Assembly: GCA_025351525.1 (NCBI GenBank)
Contig: JANXVV010000355.1
Coordinates: forward strand, 1 to 7,663
Direction of reading: 5' to 3'
Source: Humisphaera sp.
GTDB taxonomy: Bacteria; Planctomycetota; Phycisphaerae; Tepidisphaerales; Tepidisphaeraceae
Length of the DNA stretch: 7,663 nucleotides
Shown piece after piece: positions 1 through 5,594 of this stretch (position 1 is its first letter; every line of letters starts with the position of its first letter). Under the pieces are notes generated by a model. The model was not told where the DNA came from. It saw only the letters and a program-made list of their open reading frames with translations, and ran no database searches. Position numbers and translations under genes: made by a program.

Positions 1-94
1 GGCGCTGCGCGATCAGAAGCTAACGATCGATGAATCGCGGGTGTTGCTGAAGTTCTATGAGAACGGCCTGGAAGGATACACTTACTTGGAGTGA
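1..94 (+). CDS. speA: Biosynthetic arginine decarboxylase, C-terminal end (partial)
   Basis: Only the last 30 codons are inside the window (frame starting at base 2, stop TGA at 92-94). The peptide ends in FYENGLEGYTYLE. A Tyr-Glu-x-Gly-Leu-x-Gly-Tyr-Thr-Tyr-Leu-Glu ending is, as I recall it, characteristic of the PLP-dependent biosynthetic arginine decarboxylase SpeA, which makes agmatine for polyamine synthesis in the cytoplasm. The PLP-binding and catalytic parts lie upstream of the window, so the call rests on this tail alone. The next gene starts 912 bases later, so speA is probably the last gene of its own transcript. No clean intrinsic terminator follows; the first dyad structures downstream are repeat-like palindromes from base 123 on. 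Confidence 0.68.
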   Translation, partial: ALRDQKLTIDESRVLLKFYENGLEGYTYLE

Positions 95-122
95 CGGATC
101 GGGGAAGTGGAACTGCTCGGGA

Positions 123-139
123 ATTACGAATGACGAATG
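123..139. repeat. Short heptad run (ATGACGA type)
   Basis: Two to three 7-base units (ATTACGA, ATGACGA, then ATGA) sit 28 bases after the speA stop. They are the reverse complement of the TCGTCAT-type heptads at 723-777. They may be a degenerate copy of the same repeat, or its distant left arm. Confidence 0.45.
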
Positions 140-244
140 AACCGCGGAGAGCACAAAGAAAGGCACAGAGGAAAAACTTCAATTCTTTCGATCCGGCTTT
201 TCTCTCCCTGTCTTCCTCCGTGCTCTCTGTGGTCTCTGTGGTTC
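139..244. repeat. Imperfect palindromic repeat rich in CACAGAG-like words
   Basis: The left arm (139-171, starting GAACCGCGGAGAGCAC) and the right arm (about 211-244, ending GTCTCTGTGGTTC) are imperfect reverse complements, differing by scattered transitions and a small length change. The loop region is about 40 bases and pyrimidine-rich towards its right end. Purine-rich arms on one side and pyrimidine-rich arms on the other would give a long hairpin in RNA. There is no coding signal. It looks like a dispersed non-coding repeat of the kind common in Planctomycetota and Verrucomicrobiota intergenic DNA; that comparison is from memory. Confidence 0.6.
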
Positions 245-289
245 AATCCTCTTTTCTGGCGTCGGGTGTGCGGACCCTGCAAGACTGAT

Positions 290-690
290 CCACGCGCCTT
301 CCCGCCGCGCGGGGCGCGTCCGGGTCCACGGGTTGCGGTGCGCCGGAGGGTACACCGGCTGCGCTCCACCCGTGGCTACAGCCCGCCGCCCCGCTGGGGC
401 AAATACCGGCACGGGGAAGGGGTGATTGAGGAAGTGCGGAAGCGGTGAGTTCACGCGCGATGCCGTGGAGAACCCCCACCTTCGGGGAAGGAAACCGGAC
501 GGGGCACCCTACGCCCGCACCGCCGCGCCGGGATGCGCGATGGCGGAGGGGCGCAACGCGGCGGTTCTCCTTTGGGGCGACCTCGATCGGAGCGATCTTC
601 GGTCGGGGCGGGGGTTTGTCGTGAAGTGGATGGCGGTTTGCGGCAGGCACGCCCACCCTATCGGCCGCGAGGCCCGGTGGTCACGGGCCG
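290..690. other. GC-rich non-coding stretch with repeat debris
   Basis: This 400-base stretch is strikingly GC-rich and holds no gene I can support. Open frames run through it on both strands, but they are Arg/Pro/Gly/Ala-rich and match no family I know. It contains several dyads. CCACGGGT (326-333) pairs with ACCCGTGG (368-375), and GCCCC (388-392) pairs with GGGGC (396-400). A CGCGCC-rich inverted repeat lies around 304-319. The segment at 366-400 (CACCCGTGGCTACAGCC and following) resembles a dispersed intergenic repeat seen in PVC-group genomes, again from memory. The rest (about 440-690) may be further decayed repeat. Confidence 0.45.
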
Positions 691-698
691 CGGACGGA

Positions 699-777
699 AT
701 CACGAATGGCGAAACATCGGGCATTCGTCATTCATCATTTGTCATTGATTCGTGAATTCGAATTTCGTGAATTCGTC
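699..777. repeat. Heptad stem-loop repeat, TCGTCAT type
   Basis: The left side has two 7-base units, ATCACGA and ATGGCGA (699-712). After a short loop, the right side has the complementary units ATTCGTC, ATTCATC, ATTTGTC and ATTGATT (723-750). It continues with more ATTCGTG/AATTCG words up to ATTCGTC at 771-777. The 7-base period and the inversion around a loop are the same plan as the elements at 6587-6651 and 7262-7353, but with a different unit and more decay. It is AT-rich compared with its surroundings. Confidence 0.55.
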
Positions 778-829
778 ATTCTCCACCGCACCCTGCACAC
801 TTGCCGTTGACATTTGTGAGCCGAGCCTA

Positions 830-858
830 TTGCCGCAAACAACCATCCCCTTTAGAAT
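830..858 (+). promoter_or_regulatory. Candidate sigma70-type promoter for rpsA
   Basis: TTGCCG (830-835) and TAGAAT (853-858) are separated by exactly 17 bases. They match the -35 consensus at 4 of 6 positions and the -10 consensus at 5 of 6. Transcription would start near 865 and give a leader of about 140 bases. A second, weaker possibility is TTGACA at 807-812 with TATTGC at 828-833, whose 15-base spacer is short. Both are pattern matches only. Confidence 0.45.
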
Positions 859-873
859 GCCCAGTTCGCGCGA

Positions 874-999
874 GTAAGCGGGCGTTCCGCCACCGTGACG
901 AAAATGATCTGTGTCGCAGGCATCGCGCGGATGTCGGCGGTTTGTTTTTTTTCGGGCCGCGCACCACATTGGACTGGCGGGGGTTCCCCCCGCCCTTAC
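874..999. repeat. Inverted repeat spanning the rpsA leader
   Basis: The segment at 874-892 (GTAAGCGGGCGTTCCGCCA) and the reverse complement of 975-999 are recognisably the same sequence. Both read GTAAG, then a G-rich run, a GTT/GAAC centre, and CCGCCA. Each end is also a small palindrome by itself. The right one is GGCGGGGG (976-983), loop TTC, CCCCCGCC (987-994). Two palindromes in inverted orientation about 80 bases apart is a REPIN-like layout. Almost all of the predicted rpsA 5' leader lies inside it. Confidence 0.5.
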
Positions 1000-1006
1000 G
1001 AATCTT
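945..1006 (+). promoter_or_regulatory. Structured rpsA leader without Shine-Dalgarno; U8 tract and G/C hairpin
   Basis: A run of eight T (945-952) lies 54 bases before the rpsA start. It is followed by an 8-bp hairpin of G/C pairs (976-983 with 987-994) ending 12 bases before the ATG. The bases between hairpin and start (995-1006, CTTACGAATCTT) contain no AGGAGG-like motif. In E. coli, rpsA is translated without a good SD from a structured leader and is repressed by its own product, and S1 binds U-rich single-stranded RNA. By analogy this could be an autoregulatory leader; that is inference. Confidence 0.4.
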
Positions 1007-2770
1007 ATGGTCGATCTCAATCTGATTCACTCGCTGGGCAACATCGACGCGGACATTGACGAAGCCGTGTTTTCAGCGCTCGGGGAAGCCGCCAACGATC
1101 TGTCGAAACTGGTCAGCGGCGACGAGGTGCAGGACTTCACCCCCGGCGCGATCATCAAGGGTCGCATCAGCGGGGTGGTCGGGAATGATTTCATCGTCGA
1201 GCTGGGCCTGAAGAGCGAAGGCATTCTCGAGAACGGGGAGTTTGACGATGCCGCCGCCGTGAAGATCGGCGATGTCGTGCAGGTGCTCCTGGAAGATGTC
1301 GAAGGGGACACCGGGATGGTGAAGATCAGCAAGCGCAAGGCTGATCGGATCATCAACTGGGAAGGCATCATGAAGTCGAAGAAGGAAGGCGACCCGGTCA
1401 AGGGCAAGGTCACCAAGAAGATCAAGGGTGGGTTGCTCGTCGACATCGGCGTGCCGGTGTTCCTGCCGGCTTCGCAGGTGGATATCCGCCGTCCGGGTGA
1501 GATCAGCGACTGGATTGGCCGCGACATTGACGCGGTGATTTTGAAGATCGATGAAGAACGCCGCAACATCGTCATCAGCCGCCGGAAGATGATCGAGATT
1601 CAGCGCGAAGAGCTCAAGCGCCGTACGATGGATGGGCTGGTCATCGGGTCGGTCATCAAGGGCACCGTCAAGAACATCGCCGACTTCGGCGCGTTCATCG
1701 ACCTCGGCGGCATCGATGGCCTGCTGCATATCACCGATATGTCGTGGGGCCGTATCAATCACCCGAGCGAAGTGCTCAAGATCGATCAGGAGATCGAGGT
1801 CAAGGTGCTCCAGATCGACAAGGACAAAGAAAAGATCGCCCTCGGCCTCAAGCAGAAGGATGCGAGCCCGTGGGAAAAGATCGAAGAGAAATATCCGATC
1901 GGTTCCGTCCACGAGGCGAGCGTCGTCAACATCATGTCCTACGGCGCATTCTGCAAGCTCGAAGAAGGCGTTGAAGGCCTCGTGCATATCTCCGAGATGT
2001 CGTGGACGAAGCGGATCAACCACCCATCCGAGGTGGTGTCGCAGGACCAGAAGGTGCAAGTGAAGGTTCTGGAGATCAACAAGGAGAAGCAGGAGATCAG
2101 CCTCGGCATGAAGCAGGTCGAGGAGAACCCGTGGGAACGCGTCGCCGAGAAGTACCCGCCCGGCTCGGTGGTCACCGGAAAGGTGCGCAACATCGCCAAC
2201 TACGGCGCGTTCGTCGAGATCGAGGAAGGCATCGACGGCCTGCTGCACGTCAGCGATCTATCGTGGACCAAGAAGATCGGCCATCCGTCCGAAGTTCTCA
2301 AAAAGGGGGAGGATGTGCAGGCGGTGGTATTGTCCGTCGATCAGGAAAAGCAGCGCATCGCGCTCGGCCTGAAGCAGATGCAGGAAGACCCATGGCAGAC
2401 GGTGATCCCGACGAATTATCGTCCGGGCATGGTCGTCAAAGGCCATGTCACGAAGATCGCCAACTTCGGCGTGTTCGTGGAACTGGAACCGGGTCTGGAA
2501 GGCCTCTTGCACATCTCCGAAATCTCCGATCAGAAGGTGGAGAAGCCGGAAGATCTGCTGAAGGTCAACCAGGATGTTGAAGTGAAGATCCTCCGCGTCG
2601 ACAGCGATGAGCGGAAGATCGGCCTGTCGCTCAAGCGTGCCCAGTGGGCGCAGGATGAAGAGAAAAAGGAAGAGGTTCGCTCTTCCCGTCCGGACAAGAA
2701 GGGCCTGCGCGGCGGCCTGGAAGGTGGCGAAGGCACCGTGGGCCTCGGCGATCTGAAGTTGAAGGATTAA
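1007..2770 (+). CDS. rpsA: 30S ribosomal protein S1, six S1 domains
   Basis: The 587-residue product binds mRNA on the 30S subunit and helps initiation on structured or weak-SD messages. Six S1 (OB-fold) repeats are visible at about residues 45-111, 128-196, 212-282, 297-370, 385-457 and 472-545. Repeats 3-6 carry the canonical pattern GxVxxIxxFGAFVxL...GLLHISxMSW...HPSEV...LGLKQ. Repeats 1 and 2 are divergent, as in other S1 proteins where they serve ribosome docking. The length is close to E. coli S1 (557). A charged then Gly-rich tail (546-587) follows repeat 6. I chose ATG 1007 (MVDLNLIHSL). An in-frame ATG at 911 would add 32 residues encoded by the repeat-like leader, unlike any S1 N-terminus. 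There is no SD before 1007. Family assignment is certain; the start is likely. Confidence 0.96.
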   Translation: MVDLNLIHSLGNIDADIDEAVFSALGEAANDLSKLVSGDEVQDFTPGAIIKGRISGVVGNDFIVELGLKSEGILENGEFDDAAAVKIGDVVQVLLEDVEGDTGMVKISKRKADRIINWEGIMKSKKEGDPVKGKVTKKIKGGLLVDIGVPVFLPASQVDIRRPGEISDWIGRDIDAVILKIDEERRNIVISRRKMIEIQREELKRRTMDGLVIGSVIKGTVKNIADFGAFIDLGGIDGLLHITDMSWGRINHPSEVLKIDQEIEVKVLQIDKDKEKIALGLKQKDASPWEKIEEKYPIGSVHEASVVNIMSYGAFCKLEEGVEGLVHISEMSWTKRINHPSEVVSQDQKVQVKVLEINKEKQEISLGMKQVEENPWERVAEKYPPGSVVTGKVRNIANYGAFVEIEEGIDGLLHVSDLSWTKKIGHPSEVLKKGEDVQAVVLSVDQEKQRIALGLKQMQEDPWQTVIPTNYRPGMVVKGHVTKIANFGVFVELEPGLEGLLHISEISDQKVEKPEDLLKVNQDVEVKILRVDSDERKIGLSLKRAQWAQDEEKKEEVRSSRPDKKGLRGGLEGGEGTVGLGDLKLKD

Positions 2771-2788
2771 GTGGGGAGTGCTTTGAGG

Positions 2789-2804
2789 GGAGCCGACCGG
2801 CTCC
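2789..2804 (+). other. Small hairpin after rpsA
   Basis: GGAGCC (2789-2794), loop GACC, GGCTCC (2799-2804) is a perfect 6-bp stem 18 bases after the rpsA stop. No T-run follows, so it is not a convincing terminator by itself. Confidence 0.4.
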
Positions 2805-2853
2805 GCCGCAGTGTACTTCGCCCGACAAGTTCTGTATTGGATGCTTTGAATGA

Positions 2854-2927
2854 GGTGGCATGGGCGTCTCGGCCATGCATTTCTTCAGCCAAAAAGCATG
2901 GGCGAGACGCCCATGCCACCCGTTTTT
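2854..2927. repeat. REPIN-like palindrome, copy 1 of 4
   Basis: The arms at 2854-2878 and 2896-2920 are 25 bases each and reverse-complementary with one mismatch, around a 17-base loop. The arm begins GGTGGCATGGGCGTCTC and ends CCATGC. Each arm is itself a near palindrome (GCATGGGCG, TCT, CGCCCATGC in the consensus), so it can also fold as two separate hairpins, as REP doublets do. CG and five T (2923-2927) follow the right arm. Frames through it yield nonsense peptides such as AWASRPC and GRDAHAT. Confidence 0.85.
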
Positions 2928-2939
2928 CGACAATTCAAA

Positions 2940-2967
2940 GCGGGCCGTCCTTCGCGGGATGGCCCGC
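2940..2967 (+). terminator. Likely intrinsic terminator of rpsA
   Basis: GCGGGCCGTCC (2940-2950) pairs with GGATGGCCCGC (2957-2967) through 11 bp including one G-T wobble, around a TTCGCG loop. A modest T-containing tail (TTGGTCGTT) follows. A second small perfect hairpin, GTCGTT (2971-2976) with AACGAC (2981-2986), comes directly after. It sits about 170 bases past the rpsA stop and just upstream of the aroF promoter candidate, which suits a terminator between the two transcription units. The U-tract is imperfect. Confidence 0.55.
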
Positions 2968-3029
2968 TTGGTCGTTATGGAACGACATCGTCTAAAGTTC
3001 TACAACTTTCGGGTGTGGATTGCTTCCTA

Positions 3030-3058
3030 TTGAGATTCCGTGTGGCTCCGGGTACACT
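3030..3058 (+). promoter_or_regulatory. Candidate sigma70-type promoter for aroF
   Basis: TTGAGA (3030-3035) and TACACT (3053-3058) are separated by 17 bases. They match the -35 consensus at 5 of 6 positions and the -10 consensus at 4 of 6. The predicted transcript starts near 3065, about 80 bases before the TTG start. It lies after the terminator candidate at 2940-2967, so aroF probably has its own promoter. Confidence 0.5.
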
Positions 3059-3132
3059 GCCGGACTTTCCCCTGCCTGCCCCGCGAGCGAATGGGGGTGT
3101 GGCATTGTCGAAGGAATGCCTCGTTTTCCGCT

Positions 3133-3137
3133 GGAGG
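3133..3137 (+). promoter_or_regulatory. Shine-Dalgarno that decides the aroF start
   Basis: GGAGG ends 7 bases before TTG 3145, which is ideal spacing. The alternative ATG at 3157 would be 19 bases away, too far. The SD therefore supports a TTG start. Confidence 0.75.
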
Positions 3138-3144
3138 ATGCGTC

Positions 3145-4200
3145 TTGATCATCGTCATGAACCCGAATGTGCCGCAGTCCGCCATCGACAAGGTGGTCGC
3201 GGAGATCGAGCGAATGGGCAGCCAGCCGCATATTTCGCGGGGGAAATTCCGCGCGGTGATCGGGGCCGTCGGGGAAGAGGGGAATCTGGATCAGGAGCAT
3301 TTGCGGTCGTTGGATGGCGTTGAAAAAGTCGTCCCGATCATGAAGCCCTACAAACTGGCAAGCCGCGAGTTTCAGCAGGATGATTCGATCGTCGAGGTCG
3401 GCGGTGGGAAGGTGCCGGTTCAAAAAGTCGGCGGTTCGCAGGCCATGTGCATCGCCGGACCCTGCGCGGTTGAGAATGAGGAGATGCTGCATCGCATCGC
3501 CCGCCATGTGCGGGATGGGGGTGCCACCGTATTGCGCGGCGGAGTGTACAAACCGCGCACCTCCCCCTACTCGTTCCAGGGTCTCGGCATGACCGCCCTG
3601 AAATGGATGCGCGATTGCGGCGACGAACTGGGCATGCCCATCTGCGTCGAAGTGATGGACACGCGGCAGGTCGCGGATATGGAGCCGTTCATCGACTGCT
3701 TCCAGATCGGCGCCCGCAACATGCAGAATTTCGATCTGCTTCGCGAAGTCGGTAAAACCCGTAAACCGGTGCTGCTGAAGCGCGGTCTGGCGGCGACGGT
3801 CAAGGATTGGTTGCTCTCCGCGGAGTACGTACTGAGCCAAGGCAATCGCGGGGTGATTCTGTGCGAACGAGGCATTAAAACATTTGAGGACAGCATCCGC
3901 TATTCGCTGGATGTCACGAGCATTCCGGTGGCGAAGCAGTGGTCGCACCTGCCGATCATCGTCGACCCGAGCCATGCCGCCGGGAAGCGCGATTTCGTCC
4001 CCTCGCTGGCCGCCGCCGGGATGGCTGCGGGGGCGCACGGCGTGATTGTTGAAGTGCATTACTGCCCGAGCGAGGCCCAGTGCGATGGCCCGCAGGCACT
4101 GTTGCCGGAAGTGTTCAAGGAACTGATGGAACAACTCCGCAAGATCGCCGCGATCTTCGGTAAAGAGTTTGCGGAGACGGCGGAATTGGTCGGGAGGTAA
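3145..4200 (+). CDS. aroF: 3-deoxy-7-phosphoheptulonate synthase (DAHP synthase), type I-beta with N-terminal regulatory domain
   Basis: The enzyme condenses phosphoenolpyruvate with erythrose 4-phosphate, the first step of the shikimate pathway to aromatic amino acids. The 351-residue product has an N-terminal ferredoxin-like domain (about 1-70, starting MIIVMNPNVP). The TIM-barrel catalytic domain follows from about residue 95. Motifs include GPCAVEN (105-111), LRGGVYKPRTSPYSFQGLG (130-148), IGARNMQ (188-194), LLKRG (210-214), DPSHAAGKRD (274-283) and VEVHYCPSEAQCDGPQ (302-317). The expected metal ligands are Cys107, His277, Glu303 and Asp314. This architecture is that of the Thermotoga-type enzyme, whose N-domain gives feedback inhibition by tyrosine; inhibition here is inferred. 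The start is TTG, supported by the SD at 3133 and by the family's beta-strand beginning IIVM. ATG 3157 would cut that strand. An ATG further upstream at 3040 would add residues from the promoter region. Confidence 0.95.
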   Translation: MIIVMNPNVPQSAIDKVVAEIERMGSQPHISRGKFRAVIGAVGEEGNLDQEHLRSLDGVEKVVPIMKPYKLASREFQQDDSIVEVGGGKVPVQKVGGSQAMCIAGPCAVENEEMLHRIARHVRDGGATVLRGGVYKPRTSPYSFQGLGMTALKWMRDCGDELGMPICVEVMDTRQVADMEPFIDCFQIGARNMQNFDLLREVGKTRKPVLLKRGLAATVKDWLLSAEYVLSQGNRGVILCERGIKTFEDSIRYSLDVTSIPVAKQWSHLPIIVDPSHAAGKRDFVPSLAAAGMAAGAHGVIVEVHYCPSEAQCDGPQALLPEVFKELMEQLRKIAAIFGKEFAETAELVGR

Positions 4201-4205
4201 GATTG

Positions 4206-4364
4206 CCCACGAAGAGACACGAAGAAGAACACGAAAGAATTCAGGTGGCATGGGCGTCTCGCCCATATGTTTTTTAGAAAGCGAATGCGCGGGCGTGACG
4301 CCCATGCCACCCGTCACCAAAATATTTGTCTTCTTCGTGTTCTTCCTTCGTGTCCCTTCGTGGG
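4206..4364. repeat. CACGAAG-type palindrome, interrupted by another repeat
   Basis: The left arm (4206-4235, starting CCCACGAAGAGACACGAAG) and the right arm (about 4332-4364, ending CCTTCGTGTCCCTTCGTGGG) are reverse complements with one transition and small indels. They begin 5 bases after the aroF stop. Between them lies a complete copy of the GGTGGCATGGGCGTC palindrome (4244-4311). Without it the arms would be separated by only about 28 bases, a typical hairpin loop, so the inner element looks like a later insertion. Confidence 0.75.
4244..4311. repeat. REPIN-like palindrome, copy 2 of 4 (nested)
   Basis: The left arm 4244-4268 begins GGTGGCATGGGCGTCTC. The right arm 4287-4311 ends GACGCCCATGCCACC. 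The outer 15 base pairs are perfect, while the inner part has diverged (ATAT against GCGC). It is the only copy without a T-run after the right arm, and it is nested inside the CACGAAG-type palindrome. Confidence 0.8.
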
Positions 4365-4414
4365 TAAAAATTTTTCTTCGATCTCGGCAATGCGTTTGTT
4401 TTTGGAAAATCATT

Positions 4415-5161
4415 ATGGCTCGTCAGAAATTCATTGCCGGTAACTGGAAGATGAACACGACCAAGGCCGTCGCCGTTGAATTGGCGAAGGGCATCGCCAA
4501 GGCCGCGCCGGCGGGAGTGGCGACTGGGATCGCCCCCCCGTTCGTCTATCTGGATGCGGTAGCCCAGGCCATTTCCGGTTCCGGCGTGTTGCTCGGTGCG
4601 CAGGATGTTTACTTTGAAAAAAGCGGCGCGTTCACCGGTGAAATCTCGGTCGACATGCTCAAAGACCTCGGCGTGAAGTTCGTGTTGGCCGGGCACAGCG
4701 AACGACGTCACGTGCTGATGGAATCGTCCGAACTGACCGCCAAAAAAGCCGACGCGATTTATGCCGGAGGGTTGATCCTCATCCATTGCGTCGGTGAAAA
4801 ACTCGAAGAGCGCGATGGCAATCAGACGCTTGAGGTGGTGCAGGCGCAGTTGAACGAATTAACCGCTAAGATGGACGACCCGGATCGACTGGTCATTGCC
4901 TACGAACCGGTATGGGCCATCGGCACTGGCCGCACCGCGACGGATGCCCAGGCGCAGGAAGTTCATGCGTTCATCCGCCAGGCCATCGCGAAGATGTGGA
5001 ACCCTGATTTCGCGGATCGCGTACGCATCCAGTACGGCGGCAGCATGAAGCCCGATAACGCCAAGGGCCTGCTCGGTCAACCGGATGTCGATGGCGGTTT
5101 GATCGGTGGAGCGGCGTTGAAAGCGGATTCGTTTTTGGCGATTGTGAACGCGGGCCTGTAG
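4415..5161 (+). CDS. tpiA: Triosephosphate isomerase
   Basis: The enzyme interconverts dihydroxyacetone phosphate and glyceraldehyde 3-phosphate in glycolysis and gluconeogenesis, in the cytoplasm as a dimer. The product is 248 residues, the normal length. All catalytic motifs are present: AGNWKMN with Lys12, AGHSERR with His94, and AYEPVWAIGTG with Glu164 at the hinge of loop 6. The phosphate-binding YGGSMKPDN (207-215) and GGLIGGAALK (227-236) are also there. I chose ATG 4415 because the protein then begins MARQKFIAGNWKMN, as the family does. An in-frame ATG at 4169 would run through the aroF end and two repeats. Only a weak GGA (4404-4406) precedes the start. secG follows 105 bases later; tpiA-secG adjacency is common in bacteria and suggests co-transcription. 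Confidence 0.97.
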   Translation: MARQKFIAGNWKMNTTKAVAVELAKGIAKAAPAGVATGIAPPFVYLDAVAQAISGSGVLLGAQDVYFEKSGAFTGEISVDMLKDLGVKFVLAGHSERRHVLMESSELTAKKADAIYAGGLILIHCVGEKLEERDGNQTLEVVQAQLNELTAKMDDPDRLVIAYEPVWAIGTGRTATDAQAQEVHAFIRQAIAKMWNPDFADRVRIQYGGSMKPDNAKGLLGQPDVDGGLIGGAALKADSFLAIVNAGL

Positions 5162-5169
5162 GTCTGATA

Positions 5170-5243
5170 GGTGGCATGGGCGTCTCACCCGTGCATTTTT
5201 TTGGACCCAAAGCACGGGCGAGACGCCCATGCCACGCGTTTTT
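5170..5243. repeat. REPIN-like palindrome, copy 3 of 4
   Basis: The arms at 5171-5194 and 5212-5235 are complementary with a single mismatch, around a 17-base loop. The element starts 8 bases after the tpiA stop. The inner stem reads CCCGTGC with GCACGGG where copy 1 has CCATGC with GCATGG, so both strands of the stem have changed together. Five T (5239-5243) follow three bases after the right arm. The element fills most of the tpiA-secG gap but leaves the secG SD free. Confidence 0.85.
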
Positions 5244-5266
5244 AAGAGATTACTTTCGGAGTCGAT

Positions 5267-5590
5267 ATGCTTGCAACCGTGGCTGGATTTTTCCTTGGAC
5301 TGGTGATCACGCTCTTCGTGTTCGTCAGCCTCGTCCTCATCATGCTGGTGCTGATTCAAAAAGGTCGTGGTGGTGGGTTGGCCAGTGCCTTCGGTGGTTC
5401 AGGCGGCAATACCGCCTTCGGTGCCAAGACCGGCGACGTGCTCACCTGGGCCACCAGCATTCTCTTCGGGATATTTTTGCTGCTGGCGATCGTTCTGAAT
5501 CTGATGACGCATTCGACCACCTCGGCGAAGTCGCCGATCGGCAACACCGCGAACAACACCACGCCGGTCGGGCAAATGCCGGTGAAATAG
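5267..5590 (+). CDS. secG: Preprotein translocase subunit SecG
   Basis: SecG is the small auxiliary membrane subunit of SecYEG and improves SecA-driven export. The 107-residue product has a first membrane segment at about residues 6-30. The family's conserved cytoplasmic loop follows (LIQKGRGGGLASAFGG then a Gly-rich stretch, AFGAKTGDVLTWAT, about 29-63). The second membrane segment is at about 63-80. The tail (81-107) is polar, Ser/Thr/Asn-rich and low in complexity, longer than in minimal SecG proteins but common. GGAG (5258-5261) ends 5 bases before ATG 5267. It sits between tpiA and yicC on the same strand, with a palindromic repeat in each junction, so translation of each gene is independent even if they share a transcript. 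Confidence 0.93.
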   Translation: MLATVAGFFLGLVITLFVFVSLVLIMLVLIQKGRGGGLASAFGGSGGNTAFGAKTGDVLTWATSILFGIFLLLAIVLNLMTHSTTSAKSPIGNTANNTTPVGQMPVK

Positions 5591-5594
5591 ACAA

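Noticed and set aside
243..755. Possible small genes on both strands in the speA-rpsA gap
   Set aside because: The frames overlap one another, are Arg/Pro/Gly-rich, lack convincing ribosome sites and pass through palindromic repeats. I cannot support any of them.
807..833. Alternative rpsA promoter TTGACA / TATTGC
   Set aside because: The -35 is perfect but the spacer is 15 bases and the -10 poor. The overlapping TTGCCG-17-TAGAAT is the better match, so I list that instead.
911..1006. N-terminal extension of S1 from ATG 911
   Set aside because: The added 32 residues come from the leader (T-run and G/C hairpin), resemble no S1 N-terminus and have no SD.
1073..2248. Long open frame on the minus strand inside rpsA
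   Set aside because: It is exactly antisense to a certain S1 protein. Its composition (Asp/Leu/His/Val-rich) is the complement of S1 repeat codons, and it matches no family. It is a shadow of codon bias.
3101..3127. Attenuator before aroF (GGCATT/AATGCC hairpin then TTTT)
   Set aside because: The stem is only 6 bp with an 8-base loop, and no leader peptide rich in aromatic codons, T-box or TRAP-like triplet array is visible.
2992..4413. 473-codon minus-strand open frame across aroF
   Set aside because: It runs antisense to aroF, and its first part is translated from the two nested repeats. The + strand frame has all DAHP synthase motifs.
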